A stretch of DNA of 64,000 bases from Streptomyces caniferus (GCF_009811555.1 NZ_BLIN01000003.1:806001-870000); one strand, 5' to 3'. Counted from the first letter of the stretch, positions 1 through 8,792 are shown. Translations and numbers: made by a program. Notes: a model not told the origin generated them from the sequence alone.

Positions 1-2
1 GT

Positions 3-752
3 CCGGCGGTGCTGACCCTCGACGGCGTCCGGACCGGGGACACGGCTCCGGTCAGCCTGGATCTGCGTGCCGGGGAGATCCTCGGCATGGTGGGCCTCAC
101 CGGCGCGGGGCACGGGGAACTGGGCCGCGCCCTGGCCGGCGCCCGGCCCCTCACCGGCGGACGGGCGCTGCTCGACGGCCGGCCCTATGCCCCGCGTACG
201 GTCAGGGCCGCCGTCGGTTGCGGCGTCGGCCTGGTGACCGGCAACCGTCAGGAAGAGGGCTGTGCCGCCGAACTGACGGTACGGGAGAACTTCCTCGCCA
301 ACCCCCGGGCAAGCGGGGTGCCGTCCTGGCGCCCGCTCGTCCCCCGGCGCGAGCGGGCCGAGGCCGCGGATCTGATCGAGCGGTTCTCGGTGTCGCCCCG
401 GGACACCGAGGCGCCGATGGCCACCCTGTCCGGAGGGAACCAGCAGAAAGTCATGGTCGGCCGGTGGCTCAGGACGAACCGGCGCCTGCTGATCCTCGAA
501 GAGCCGACCGCCGGGGTGGACGTCGGCGCCAAGACGGCGCTCTACCGCCTGCTCCGGGAGGCGCTGGCCGAAGGCCTCGCCGTCCTGCTCCTCTCCACCG
601 ACTTCGAGGAGGTCGCCCAGGTGTGCCACCGGGCCCTGGTGTTCGTCCGCGGGGCGGTGACCGCCGAGCTGAGCGGCGAGGCCCTCACGGTCGCCGAACT
701 CACCCGCGCCGCCTCGGCGATGCCCGCGCTCACCGGGACGGTGGAGCCATGA
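3..752 (+). CDS. Sugar ABC transporter ATP-binding protein, C-terminal part (cut by window edge)
   Basis: This is the second nucleotide-binding domain of a two-domain sugar importer ATPase (RbsA/XylG/MglA type). The frame is open at the left edge, so the first domain lies outside the window; the GTG at 9 is not a credible start. The signature LSGGNQQK is intact (about residue 141 of the visible part), followed by a Walker B-like LLILEEPTAGVDVGAK and a switch region near LLLSTDFEEV. The Walker A position reads GLTGAGHGEL and lacks the Lys-Ser/Thr, as is usual for the degenerate second domain of this family. The stop overlaps the permease start (ATGA), so the genes are translationally coupled. 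Confidence 0.93.
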   Translation, partial: PAVLTLDGVRTGDTAPVSLDLRAGEILGMVGLTGAGHGELGRALAGARPLTGGRALLDGRPYAPRTVRAAVGCGVGLVTGNRQEEGCAAELTVRENFLANPRASGVPSWRPLVPRRERAEAADLIERFSVSPRDTEAPMATLSGGNQQKVMVGRWLRTNRRLLILEEPTAGVDVGAKTALYRLLREALAEGLAVLLLSTDFEEVAQVCHRALVFVRGAVTAELSGEALTVAELTRAASAMPALTGTVEP

Positions 753-1789
753 CCCCCGCACCCCGCCCCCTGCTGGGCCGCCGGTTCGGGCACCTCCTCG
801 GCGCCTACGGGCTCCTGGCGCTCGCCGCCCTGCTCTTCCTGGCCTTCTCGCTCGCTCTGCCGGACACCTTTCCCACCCTGGACAACATCTCCGAGGTCCT
901 GTCCAACCACTCGATCCCCGCCCTGCTCGCCCTCGGCGCCATGATCCCCATCGTCACCGCCAAGTTCGACCTGTCCCTCGGCTACGGGCTCGGCCTCGCG
1001 CACGTCATGACGATGCGGCTGATCGCCGACGAGGCGTGGCCCTGGCCCCTTGCCTGCCTCGTGGTGGTCCTGGGCGGGGCGGTCGTCGGCACCTTCAACG
1101 GGGTCGTCGTCGAGTTCGCACGGATCAACTCCTTCATCGCCACCCTCGGCACCGGCAGCATCCTGTACGCCCTCACCGGCTGGATCACCAACGGGGCCCG
1201 GATCGTCCCCGGCCCGCAGGGTCTGCCGGCGGCCTTCACCGACCTCTACGACTCCCGGTTCCTCGGCCTGCCGGTGTCCGCGTTCTACGTCCTCGCGCTG
1301 ACCGCCGTACTGTGGCTGCTCCTGGAGCGGCTGCCGCTCGGCCGGTACCTGTACGTCATCGGCTCCAACCCCCGCGCCGCCGAGCTGGTGGGCATCCCCA
1401 CCCGGCGCTACGTCGTCTACGCCTTCGCCGGTTCCGGGCTGGTCGTCGGTATCGCCGGGGTCCTGCTCGCCGCGCAGCAGCGGATCGGCAATCCCAGCGT
1501 CGGCCTGGACTATCTGCTGCCCGCTTTCGTCGGTGCGCTGCTCGGGTCCACCGCGATCAAGCCCGGCCGCCCCAACGCCCTGGGCACGCTGGTCGCCGTC
1601 GTCGTCCTCGCCATCGGGCTCGCCGGGATCGGCCAGCTCGGCGCCCCGTTCTGGGTCACCCCGCTGTTCAACGGCGCCACTTTGCTCCTCGCCGTCGGCA
1701 TGGCCGGCTACGCCGCGCGCCGCCAGCTGCGCCACCGGCGGACGAACCCTCCCCGGGCCCGGCACGACGTGGTCCGTACCGGCTCATGA
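749..1789 (+). CDS. Sugar ABC transporter permease (RbsC/BPD_transp_2 type)
   Basis: This is the membrane channel subunit of the sugar importer, 346 residues with about eight to ten hydrophobic segments. The family fingerprint is visible: an early MIPIVTAKFDLSLGYGLGL segment, the FIATLGTGSILYALTG segment, and the cytoplasmic YVIGSNPRAAELVGIPTRRY loop that contacts the ATPase, then FVGALLGSTAIKPGRPNALGT near the end. The ATG at 749 overlaps the ATPase stop, and the stop overlaps an ATG of the binding-protein frame. The substrate is probably a pentose or related sugar, but the sequence alone does not decide it. Confidence 0.93.
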   Translation: MTPAPRPLLGRRFGHLLGAYGLLALAALLFLAFSLALPDTFPTLDNISEVLSNHSIPALLALGAMIPIVTAKFDLSLGYGLGLAHVMTMRLIADEAWPWPLACLVVVLGGAVVGTFNGVVVEFARINSFIATLGTGSILYALTGWITNGARIVPGPQGLPAAFTDLYDSRFLGLPVSAFYVLALTAVLWLLLERLPLGRYLYVIGSNPRAAELVGIPTRRYVVYAFAGSGLVVGIAGVLLAAQQRIGNPSVGLDYLLPAFVGALLGSTAIKPGRPNALGTLVAVVVLAIGLAGIGQLGAPFWVTPLFNGATLLLAVGMAGYAARRQLRHRRTNPPRARHDVVRTGS

Positions 1790-1833
1790 CCCCCGGCCCT
1801 CGCCCCCGGGTCGTCCGCCCGCAGGGAGCGCCC

Positions 1834-3009
1834 GTGCACCCGCCCCGCAGGACCGCCCTCGGCAGCGCGGTCGTCATGGTGGTGGCGGCCACGGTCCTCG
1901 TGGGCTGTGAGCGCGGCACCTCGACCGGGGGCGGGCCCTCCGCACCGGGCCCGGCGAAGTCCGGCTGTCCCACCGTCCTGGCCCGGGCCCGGACCGACGT
2001 CGCACGGGCCGAGAAGCCCCACACCGCCTGGGACGGCCCCACGACCGGGCCCAGGGCGGTCTCCGGCAAGCGCATCGTCTATGTCGCGCAGACCATGACC
2101 AATCCCGGCGTGGCGGGCGCCGCCCAGGGGGTGCAGGAAGCCGCGAAGTCCATCGGCTGGAGTGTCCGGGTGATCGACGGTCAGGGCACCCCCGCCGGGA
2201 TCCAGACCGCGTTCAGCCAGGCCATCGCCCTCCGGCCCTCGGGCATCGTCGTGGGCGGCTTCGACCCCCGCCTGACGTCGCAGCAGGTCGGCAGGGCCCG
2301 TGCGGACCACATCCCGCTCGTCGGCTGGCATGCGGTCGACGACCCCGGCCCGAGCAAGGACCCCGAACTCTTCAGCAACATCACCACCAGGGTCACGGAC
2401 GTCGCGAGGATCAGCGCGGACTGGGTCATCACGCACTCCCACGGTCATGCGGGAGTCGTCGTGTTCACCGATGCCTCGATCCCGTTCGCCAGGAACAAGT
2501 CCGAACTGATCAAGAAGCAGCTGGCCACCTGTTCCGGTGTGAAGCTGCTGGCGGAGGAGAACATCCCGATCTCGGACACCAGCAGCCGCACGCCCCAGGA
2601 GGTCTCCTCGCTCCTCTCCCGTTTCCGGGACGGCTGGACCCACTCCGTGGCCATCAACGACGTGTACTTCGCCGATGCCGCCCCGGCCCTGCGCGCGGCG
2701 CGCAAGAAGGGCGGCGGCGCCCCGTACAACATCGGTGCGGGCGACGGCGATCCGTCCGCCTTCCAGCGCATCAACAGCAGACAGTTCCAGGCGGCCACCG
2801 TTCCCGAGCCGTTCGCCCAGCAGGGCTGGCAGATCCTCGACGAATTCAACCGCGCCTTCTCCGGCAGGCCCGCCAGCGGATACGTCGCCCCCGTGCACAT
2901 CGCCACGGCCGCCAACAGCCGCGGGGCGACGACATGGGACCCGTCCGGCTATCGCGCGGCGTACCTGAGGATCTGGGGGAAGGAGGACGAGGCGGGGCGG
3001 CACGGCTGA
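1834..3009 (+). CDS. Sugar ABC transporter substrate-binding lipoprotein
   Basis: This is a periplasmic-binding-protein-type solute receptor of the ribose/xylose family (Peripla_BP_4), 391 residues, anchored outside the membrane. The GTG at 1834 is preceded by AGGGAG five bases upstream and gives a compact lipoprotein signal: basic start, hydrophobic stretch, lipobox VLVGC at residue 25. An ATG at 1786 overlapping the permease stop is an alternative that adds 16 residues before the signal. The mature part has the KRIVYVAQTMTNPG strand, a GIVVGGFDP strand and a GAGDGDPSAF segment as in type I binding proteins. It is the third gene of the importer operon. Confidence 0.9.
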   Translation: MHPPRRTALGSAVVMVVAATVLVGCERGTSTGGGPSAPGPAKSGCPTVLARARTDVARAEKPHTAWDGPTTGPRAVSGKRIVYVAQTMTNPGVAGAAQGVQEAAKSIGWSVRVIDGQGTPAGIQTAFSQAIALRPSGIVVGGFDPRLTSQQVGRARADHIPLVGWHAVDDPGPSKDPELFSNITTRVTDVARISADWVITHSHGHAGVVVFTDASIPFARNKSELIKKQLATCSGVKLLAEENIPISDTSSRTPQEVSSLLSRFRDGWTHSVAINDVYFADAAPALRAARKKGGGAPYNIGAGDGDPSAFQRINSRQFQAATVPEPFAQQGWQILDEFNRAFSGRPASGYVAPVHIATAANSRGATTWDPSGYRAAYLRIWGKEDEAGRHG

Positions 3010-3040
3010 CGGCAGCGGGCGGTCGGCACCGGCGGGGCCC

Positions 3041-3844
3041 TCACCCGAGGAGGATGCCGCTCACCGCGCTCGTCCTGACCACGCTGCCGCGGGCCGGAGC
3101 AGTGGCCTTCACCGGTGTGCCGGGGTCCGACAGGGAGAGGGTGTTCGACACCTCGATCCCGGCGTTGCCGAAGGACAGCCGGGCGCGCACCAGGCGCTGC
3201 TGTCCGTCGATCCAGGCATCGGCGTGGACCGGGAGGGTTCCGCCGAGCGACTCCTGCATCTGGGCGACCTTGGTGCGGGTCTCCTGCGACATCCGGCGCG
3301 TGATCGTGGAGTAGTCGAGGGCGCCGCGGTAGTGCACGGCAGGTACGCCCTTGATCTTCTCCTCACCGACCTTCGAGACGTAGCGCATCGCGGCCACCTG
3401 ACGGAGCGTGTGCGCGGGGTCGTTCACCGGTGCGCGGAGCAGATAGTGGGCTTCGGCGGCATCGCGGCCGATCGCCGCCCACCCGCCCGCGGCCGCCGGA
3501 ACGCCCCGCAGATAGACGGTGCCGCCCGCGAAGACCTCGTCCACATGGCCGACCGCCCCTCCCGGCAGGTCCACCGAGAGCCGGCCGGTGTCCCCTGCCA
3601 GGTCGAAGCGTCCCCGGACGGCAAGCGAATGGGTCTCGCCCCGGTCGCCCATCGAGATGTTCCCGTCGATCCGGGCCGAGCCGCGGAGCGTCGCGGTGAC
3701 CGCGGCCCGTACGGCCTTCTCGTGCGCGGCGGAGGCTGCCGCTGCGTCCGCCGTCCCGGGCTGCGCCTCGCTTCCCTCATCGCGGGAACATCCGGCACTC
3801 AACAGCATCGCTGCGCCTAAGAGGACGAGGGCAGCACGTCGCAT
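3041..3844 (-). CDS. Lipoprotein, LppX/LprAFG-like
   Basis: This is a 267-residue exported lipoprotein. The ATG at 3844 (GGAGAGA directly upstream) gives MRRAALVLLGAAMLLSAGC with a clear lipobox; a longer reading to 3901 adds residues with no signal character and was not used. The mature part begins with an acidic linker and continues as a beta-rich fold with a YVSKVGEEKIKGVPAVHYRG segment and a late DAWIDGQQRLVRARLSFG strand, features common to the large actinobacterial LppX-like lipoprotein family that binds lipids at the envelope. The ligand is unknown. It converges on the ABC importer operon with only 31 bases between the stops. Confidence 0.8.
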   Translation of the reverse strand: MRRAALVLLGAAMLLSAGCSRDEGSEAQPGTADAAAASAAHEKAVRAAVTATLRGSARIDGNISMGDRGETHSLAVRGRFDLAGDTGRLSVDLPGGAVGHVDEVFAGGTVYLRGVPAAAGGWAAIGRDAAEAHYLLRAPVNDPAHTLRQVAAMRYVSKVGEEKIKGVPAVHYRGALDYSTITRRMSQETRTKVAQMQESLGGTLPVHADAWIDGQQRLVRARLSFGNAGIEVSNTLSLSDPGTPVKATAPARGSVVRTSAVSGILLG

Positions 3845-3862
3845 GATCTCTCCAGGGAATTC

Positions 3863-3885
3863 CGGTCGGGCAGCACGCCCGACCG
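3863..3885. promoter_or_regulatory. Inverted repeat upstream of the lipoprotein gene
   Basis: A perfect 9-bp inverted repeat (CGGTCGGGC and GCCCGACCG around AGCAC) lies 19 bases before the lipoprotein start. It could be an operator or a 5' leader hairpin close to the ribosome binding site; nothing decides between these. Confidence 0.35.
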
Positions 3886-3971
3886 TACGGATGTTCGCCA
3901 TGGAAATACTGCCATATGCCGCGTTGCCCGAATCGGCCCGCTTTTCGGGTACTTGCCGTGAGCCGGCCCGG

Positions 3972-4592
3972 CTACTCGAACCGCGCGGGGTCGCCCGCTC
4001 CGCGGCGCACGATCTCGACGCTGTCGCCGGAGAAGTCGATGACCGTGGTCGGCTCGGTGCCGCAGTCGCCCGAGTCGATCACTGCGTCCACCACGTGGTC
4101 GAGGCGTTCCTTGATCTCCCACCCCTGCGTCAGCGGCTCGTCCTCGTCGGGCAGCAGCAGGGTGCTGGAGAGCAGCGGCTCACCGAGCTCCGCGAGCAGG
4201 GCCTGGGTGACGCCATGGTCCGGGATCCGGACCCCGACGGTCTTCTTCTTGGGGTGCAGCAGCTGGCGCGGCACCTCCTTCGTCGCGGGCAGGATGAAGG
4301 TGTAGCTGCCGGGCGTCGCCGACTTCACCGCGCGGAACACATCATTGTCGACGTGCACGAACTGGCCCAGCTGCGCGAAGTTCTGGCACACCAGGGTGAA
4401 GTGGTGGCGGTCGTCGAGGTTGCGGATCGACCGGATGCGGTCGATGCCGTCACGGCTGCCGAGCTGGCATCCCAGTGCGAAACAGGAGTCCGTCGGGTAC
4501 GCGATGAGCGCACCGGAGCGGATGCTCTCGGCCACGGTGCTGATGGTGCGCCGCTGCGGATTGTCGGGGTGCACATCAAAGTATTTCGCCAT
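3972..4592 (-). CDS. Sua5/YciO/YrdC family protein (L-threonylcarbamoyladenylate synthase-like)
   Basis: A 206-residue cytoplasmic protein of the Sua5/YciO/YrdC fold, which binds ATP, bicarbonate and threonine in tRNA t6A synthesis. Visible family features are IAYPTDSCFALGCQLG near residue 30, the KxR-like SIRNLDDRHHFTLVC stretch, PGSYTFILPATKEVP, KKTVGVRIPDH and SSTLLLPDEDEP. Length and the late VIDSGDCGTEPTTVIDF segment match the YciO branch rather than the longer Sua5 branch, so true t6A synthase activity is not certain. It stands alone on the minus strand. Confidence 0.88.
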   Translation of the reverse strand: MAKYFDVHPDNPQRRTISTVAESIRSGALIAYPTDSCFALGCQLGSRDGIDRIRSIRNLDDRHHFTLVCQNFAQLGQFVHVDNDVFRAVKSATPGSYTFILPATKEVPRQLLHPKKKTVGVRIPDHGVTQALLAELGEPLLSSTLLLPDEDEPLTQGWEIKERLDHVVDAVIDSGDCGTEPTTVIDFSGDSVEIVRRGAGDPARFE

Positions 4593-4640
4593 CCACCGAG
4601 CCTACGGGATCCGGCCACCCCGGCCCATGTGGCAGGAGCG

Positions 4641-4682
4641 GCGGGGCCCGGCCGACACCCGTGGGTGTCGGCCGGGCCCCGC
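4641..4682 (-). terminator. Strong hairpin terminator after the acyl-CoA dehydrogenase gene
   Basis: A perfect 20-bp inverted repeat (arms 4641-4660 and 4663-4682, loop GT) lies 33 bases beyond the dehydrogenase stop. There is no T run, as is normal for actinobacterial terminators. Confidence 0.85.
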
Positions 4683-4714
4683 CGGTCCGGAGTGCGGTCT
4701 GCGGGGGCTGAGAG

Positions 4715-6436
4715 TTACGGCGCCATCTCGTACGTCCCGGCCAGCGCCTCGACGCGCTCCCAGACACGCGTCGAGCGGGCATCGTCGACGACGGGACGCC
4801 GGACCGCGCCCAGCGCCCAGCGCTGCTGCTCCGCGGTGGCCGAATCCTTGCCGTGCAGCTCCACGGCGTGTGCGGAGAAGTCGCGTACGAGGACGGCGAA
4901 CAGCTCGTCGAGCACATCGGCGTCGAGGCCGGTCAGGCGCGCCTGCTCCAGGATCAGCTGACCGTGCACGACCAGCGCGAACAGCTGGCCGACGGCGAGC
5001 AGCAGGTCGAGGTCGCGGCTCTGCGCCTCGTCCGGGGCGGCGGTGGTGACGAATTCGCAGAGGGCGTCCGCCTGCTCGCGGAAGCGGGCGACGTTGGGCA
5101 CCTCGGCGTAGGCGTCGTAGGCGGCGCGCCAGTCGTGGAAGCGGATGGAGCCCAGGCCGCGGGCCGGTCCCTGCCGGAAGAGGAACGCGTCGTCGGCCGC
5201 GTCGAGGCGGGTCGGCACGGCCTCGTACTCGGCCGGGTTCAGCAGGTGGTTGCCCATGAACTTGAGGATCAGGGCCAGGTTGACGTGGACCGTGCCCTCC
5301 AGCTTGGGCAGGCCGCGGATCTCGGTGGCGGCCTGCGAGAAGTAGGTGTCCTTCTCGAAGCCCTTGGCCGCGATGACGTCCCACATCAGGTCGATGACCT
5401 TCTCGCCCTCGGTGGTCACCTTCATCTTCGTCATCGGGTTGAAGAGGAGGTAGCGGCGGTCGTCGGGGCCGGCCGAGCGGAAGTAGTCGACGGCGCGGTC
5501 GCTGAACAGCTTCATCCCGATGAGGCGGACATAGGCGTCGGTCAGCTCACGGCGCACGTGCGGGAAGGCGGTGACGGGGCGGCCGTAGAGGATGCGGTTC
5601 TGAGCGTGCGTCACGGCCTCGTACATCGCGTGCTCGCAGATGCCGATGGCGCCGGTGCAGAGGTTGAACTTGCCGACGTTGACGGTGTTGAGGGCGGCGT
5701 CGAAGGCGGCGCGGCCGGTGTGCAGGATGTCGTCCTGGCCGACCGGGTAGTTGTCGAGGCGGAACTCGCTGACGTACTTGGAGGAGTCGACGACGTTCTT
5801 CACGACGTGGTACGCGGGGTGGCGGCTCTCGGCGGCGAAGAAGACATAGCCGTCGGGGCCCTCGATGTCGGTGCGGCGGCCGAAGACGGAGACGAGTCCG
5901 GCGGCGTTGCCGTTGCCGATGTAGTACTTGGAGCCGCTGGCGCGGAAGCCGCCGTCGCCGTCGGGCTCCAGCAGCATGTCGGTGGAGTAGATGTCGGCGC
6001 CGTGGGCCTTCTCGGACAGGCCGAAGGCGAACACCTCGCCCTGCGCGAGGAGTTCGGCCGCGCGGGCACGGACGGCCTCGTTGTCGCTCTGCCAGACCGG
6101 GCCGAGCCCGAGGATGGTGACCTGCCAGGCGTACCAGTAGTCGAGGCCGTAGAAGCCGAATATCTCGTTGAGGGCGGCGATGCGGGCGGTGTCCCAGCGC
6201 TTGTCCTGCTGCCCGTCGGCGGCGGAGGCCGGGGTGAGGAAGGTCGCGAACAGCCCTTCCTTGGCGGAGAACTCAAGGAAGTCCGCCAGCCAGACGCGGG
6301 AACGGTAGTCCTCGATCAGCCGGCGCTTGCCGCGGTCCTCGAACCAGTCGACGGTGGCGCGCAGCAGCCGGCGGGTCTCGGGGTCGAAGTGCGCCGGGTC
6401 GTAGGTGCGGGGGTTGAACAGCAGCTGGTCGGCCAT
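4715..6436 (-). CDS. Acyl-CoA dehydrogenase family protein
   Basis: A 573-residue flavoenzyme of the acyl-CoA dehydrogenase/oxidase superfamily. The FAD and substrate segments are visible: FAFGLSEKAHGADIYSTD around residue 155, the FRASGSKYYIGNG strand, and the C-terminal helical domain with MWDVIAAKGFEKDTYFSQAATEIRGLPKLEGTVHVN in short successive motifs. It is longer than a standard dehydrogenase (about 380 residues), like the large actinobacterial and acyl-CoA oxidase forms. Start ATG at 6436 has GGAAAGG upstream. The PadR regulator gene ends 94 bases upstream on the same strand and may be co-transcribed, so PadR is a candidate regulator. Confidence 0.88.
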   Translation of the reverse strand: MADQLLFNPRTYDPAHFDPETRRLLRATVDWFEDRGKRRLIEDYRSRVWLADFLEFSAKEGLFATFLTPASAADGQQDKRWDTARIAALNEIFGFYGLDYWYAWQVTILGLGPVWQSDNEAVRARAAELLAQGEVFAFGLSEKAHGADIYSTDMLLEPDGDGGFRASGSKYYIGNGNAAGLVSVFGRRTDIEGPDGYVFFAAESRHPAYHVVKNVVDSSKYVSEFRLDNYPVGQDDILHTGRAAFDAALNTVNVGKFNLCTGAIGICEHAMYEAVTHAQNRILYGRPVTAFPHVRRELTDAYVRLIGMKLFSDRAVDYFRSAGPDDRRYLLFNPMTKMKVTTEGEKVIDLMWDVIAAKGFEKDTYFSQAATEIRGLPKLEGTVHVNLALILKFMGNHLLNPAEYEAVPTRLDAADDAFLFRQGPARGLGSIRFHDWRAAYDAYAEVPNVARFREQADALCEFVTTAAPDEAQSRDLDLLLAVGQLFALVVHGQLILEQARLTGLDADVLDELFAVLVRDFSAHAVELHGKDSATAEQQRWALGAVRRPVVDDARSTRVWERVEALAGTYEMAP

Positions 6437-6529
6437 GGGTGGTCGCCTTTCCGGATGAGGGTCGAGGGTCGTGGCAGGAGGTTTCTGGGGCGTGCCGGTG
6501 GACGGCGGGGCAGAGCCCGGGGCGCCGGT

Positions 6530-7105
6530 TCAGCCCTCGGGGCCGCGTCGGTCGAGGGCGGCGAGCCGGTGGAGGGTGGCGAGCACGTCGTCGAGCCAGG
6601 CGAGGGTCATGCGCTCGTAGGCGATGCCGCCGCGCAGCACGACGTGCTGGAGTTCCTGTCCGGCGTCGGGGGCGGCGGGGGCCTCGGGTCCGGTGAAGTC
6701 CCGCCGCTCCCCCGCGAGATAGTGTGCGAGCCGGTCGGTGTGCGCCCGGTGGTGCCGCTCGACCTCGCGGATCAGCGCGCCCGGGTCGTCGAAGGCCGCG
6801 CCACGGATCTTCACGGCGAGGTCGTGGCGGACGCTCTCGGGTTCGATCGGCTCGTGCAGCCACCGGGAGAGCGCGGCCCGGCCCGGGTCCGCGACGGAGT
6901 ACTCCTTCTTGTCCGGCCGGGCCTGTTGCGGCACCTCGCGGACGTCGATCCAGCCGTCGCTCTCCATGCGCTTGAGGACGCGGTAGATCTGCTGGTGGGT
7001 GGCGGTCCAGAAGTATCCGATGGACCGCTCGAAGCGTCGGGCCAGCTCATAGCCGGAGCCCGGCTTCTCCAGCAGAGAGACGAGGATCGCGTGGTCGAGC
7101 GCCAT
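6530..7105 (-). CDS. PadR family transcriptional regulator
   Basis: A 191-residue PadR-type repressor. The N-terminal winged helix starts MALDHAILVSLLEKPGSGYELARRF and contains the recognition region TATHQQIYRVLKRMESDGW, followed by the wing. The C-terminal half (VirR-like) is helical and should form the dimer. AAGGA lies seven bases before the ATG. The inverted repeat at 7117-7138 overlaps the leader, so autoregulation is likely. The dehydrogenase gene follows on the same strand. Confidence 0.92.
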   Translation of the reverse strand: MALDHAILVSLLEKPGSGYELARRFERSIGYFWTATHQQIYRVLKRMESDGWIDVREVPQQARPDKKEYSVADPGRAALSRWLHEPIEPESVRHDLAVKIRGAAFDDPGALIREVERHHRAHTDRLAHYLAGERRDFTGPEAPAAPDAGQELQHVVLRGGIAYERMTLAWLDDVLATLHRLAALDRRGPEG

Positions 7106-7116
7106 GCCCCGATCCT

Positions 7117-7138
7117 TCTATGCAACTTGTTGCATAGA
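7117..7138. promoter_or_regulatory. Probable PadR operator
   Basis: A perfect 10-bp inverted repeat with two central bases (arms TCTATGCAAC at 7117-7126 and GTTGCATAGA at 7129-7138). It is AT-rich against the background and sits 12 bases before the padR start, the position expected for an autoregulatory site. Confidence 0.75.
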
Positions 7139-7199
7139 CAAGTGGGCACCGCCCGGGTGAGACGCGGCTCACCCCGTGAGCCGGTCGGCGGACATGCCG

Positions 7200-7234
7200 C
7201 GGGGCCCGCCGGCGGAATGCGCCGACGGGCCCCG
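7200..7234 (-). terminator. Terminator after the first small secreted protein gene
   Basis: A 15-bp stem with a single mismatch (7200-7214 with 7220-7234), ten bases past the stop of the 7244-7627 gene. Confidence 0.7.
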
Positions 7235-7243
7235 GGGAGTAGC

Positions 7244-7627
7244 TCAGCAGTTCACGTCGAGGACGTGGATCCCGGACACCAGAGTGCCTTCGAGCTTGAA
7301 GCAGCGGTTCTTGTCGGCCTCGTTGATGTACAGGGGCTTGGAGCCGCCCGTCCAGTACACGGTGACCGTGGCCCCGGTCGCTTCGGCGGGGAAGAACCCC
7401 TTCCAGCTGGTCCCGATCGGCCGGTCGTGCTGGCAGTAGTTCTTGCTTTCTATGCCCGCCGGGCCCTTCCACTCGTAGCAGGTGTCGATGAGCGACCCCG
7501 CGTTGTGCTCGAAGGAGATGTAGTTGTCCGCGGCAGCGGCGGCGGACGGCGCCGTCAGTACCGCGCCGGCCAGGGCCAGGCCCAGGGCGGCGGCACCGCA
7601 GGCCGACGAACGCTTCGTGTGTCGCAT
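7244..7627 (-). CDS. Small secreted four-cysteine protein (paralogue 1)
   Basis: A 127-residue exported protein. The ATG at 7627 gives MRHTKRSSACGAAALGLALAGA and an Ala-rich cleavage region APSAAAAA; an ATG at 7663 would add 12 residues. The mature part is about 95 residues with four cysteines in the pattern DTCYEW ... YCQHD ... CFKLEG ... DVNC at the very C-terminus, probably two disulfides. The same layout occurs in the neighbours 7667-8053 and 8885-9265, so these are paralogues from duplication. I know no function for the family. It is the last gene of the secreted-protein group. Confidence 0.8.
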   Translation of the reverse strand: MRHTKRSSACGAAALGLALAGAVLTAPSAAAAADNYISFEHNAGSLIDTCYEWKGPAGIESKNYCQHDRPIGTSWKGFFPAEATGATVTVYWTGGSKPLYINEADKNRCFKLEGTLVSGIHVLDVNC

Positions 7628-7666
7628 GCGGGGTCCCGCCTCTCGTGTCGTTCGTCCGGTCATGCT

Positions 7667-8053
7667 CTAGCAGTCCTTTTCGGTGATCTTCGGATCGAAG
7701 GTGTAGCCGCTCAGCACGTAGCAATGGCCGCGCTTCAGGTCCGTGATCTGCGGCGTCACATTGCCGCCCCCGATCTGCGCCGCCACCTTCACTTCGAGCT
7801 GGACGCCCTGGGCGTCATCGGGGATCTCCACCCGCCAGTCGGTGCCCTTGGGCTTCGCGTAGTCGCACGAGTCCGAGGTCGAGGAGGACTGCCAGTGGTA
7901 GCAGGTGTCGACGAGGAACCAGCCGTTGTTGGTGAATCCGATGTAGTTGCCCGAGCCCGCGGCGGCGGCCGACGGCGCGGTCATGACTCCGCCGGCCAGA
8001 GCCAGGCCGAGGGCGGCGGCGCCGCAGGCCACCGACTTCTTGAGGTTTCGCAC
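7667..8053 (-). CDS. Small secreted four-cysteine protein (paralogue 2)
   Basis: A 128-residue exported protein starting at GTG 8053 with AAAGG seven bases upstream. Its signal peptide is nearly identical to that of paralogue 1 (SVACGAAALGLALAGGVMTAPSAAAAG). The mature part keeps the pattern NYIGFTNNG ... DTCYHW ... CDYAKPKGTDW ... GHCYVLSG ... EKDC with four cysteines, but the central loop is longer (VKVAAQIGGGNVTPQ). The gene lies between paralogue 1 and the aerolysin-like gene, 39 bases from the former. Function unknown. Confidence 0.82.
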   Translation of the reverse strand: MRNLKKSVACGAAALGLALAGGVMTAPSAAAAGSGNYIGFTNNGWFLVDTCYHWQSSSTSDSCDYAKPKGTDWRVEIPDDAQGVQLEVKVAAQIGGGNVTPQITDLKRGHCYVLSGYTFDPKITEKDC

Positions 8054-8096
8054 AGGAGGACCTTTCGTGGAGGGTTCGCGAGGGGGGAACGACGGC

Positions 8097-8792
8097 TCAG
8101 CTACCGTTCTTCAGCTTTCCGCCATCGCACGAGACCTCGTCGGTGTCCGCCCGCGCAGCCGCGCTGAGGGGGACTTCGGTGCGCAGGCCCGTGATCTTCG
8201 CGCCGCCGAACTCGCCGCCCTGGATCCGCACATCGGAGACGCGCTGTTCCATGTCATGGCCCAGCATCAGCATCCCCTTCCGCCCCGGCTTGATGGTGAT
8301 CCGGACGTCGCCGCTCTTCGACTCGGCATTGGTCTGGCTGTACTGCGCGGAGGCCCCCACTCCCAGCTTGTCCTTGACCAGGGTGATATCGACGCTGGCG
8401 CCGACGTTCCATCCCCAGGTGAAGGTCTTGCTCCCGCTGAGTGTCTGGTTTATTTCCCCTTGCCCTCCACTGCAGTTCTGAATGGGGCCGATGCCCATGG
8501 CGGTGTTCTCCACGTCGAACCACTTGGTCACGTTCTTGGACTCCACGGACGTCGCGGTGCAGGACACATTGCTGTCGTTGCACTGCTCCATCGCCCGCTT
8601 GACCTCGTCCGCGGAATTCACCTGATATCCGTTGTCGTAGGTCACGGAGGGACTTCCCTCCTGCAGCCAGGTGTCCGTGTGGCCGTTGATGTCGGTGGAT
8701 TCGGCGGCCGATGCGGTGGGTGTCGTCAGGGCGAGTGCGACAGTGACGGCACCGAGCGCGAGACCGATACGGGATGCGGATGTGGGGATCAA
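8097..8792 (-). CDS. Secreted aerolysin-like (ETX/MTX2-type) beta-barrel protein, putative
   Basis: A 231-residue exported protein. The TTG at 8792 is preceded by GAGG six bases away and gives a signal peptide ending LTTPTASAAES; upstream in-frame sequence has no coding character. The middle has the alternation typical of aerolysin-type pore formers: SGSKTFTWGWNVGASVDITL, then KLGVGASAQYSQTNAESKSGDVRITIKPGRKGMLML, two long amphipathic Ser/Thr-rich strands around a possible insertion hairpin, ending at an IKPGRKG turn like the PPGKK turn of ETX/MTX2 toxins. Two cysteine pairs are present. Family assignment is by pattern only. It lies amid the small four-cysteine paralogues, which suggests a joint role. 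Confidence 0.72.
   Translation of the reverse strand: MIPTSASRIGLALGAVTVALALTTPTASAAESTDINGHTDTWLQEGSPSVTYDNGYQVNSADEVKRAMEQCNDSNVSCTATSVESKNVTKWFDVENTAMGIGPIQNCSGGQGEINQTLSGSKTFTWGWNVGASVDITLVKDKLGVGASAQYSQTNAESKSGDVRITIKPGRKGMLMLGHDMEQRVSDVRIQGGEFGGAKITGLRTEVPLSAAARADTDEVSCDGGKLKNGS

Noticed and set aside
218..748. Upstream extension of the sugar permease frame
   Set aside because: It is out of frame with the real ATPase gene, whose signature motif is intact; the permease starts at the ATGA overlap.
4853..8167. A 1104-codon open frame on the plus strand
   Set aside because: It is the antisense shadow of the acyl-CoA dehydrogenase, PadR and secreted-protein genes; composition is Val/Gly/Glu-rich without any domain.
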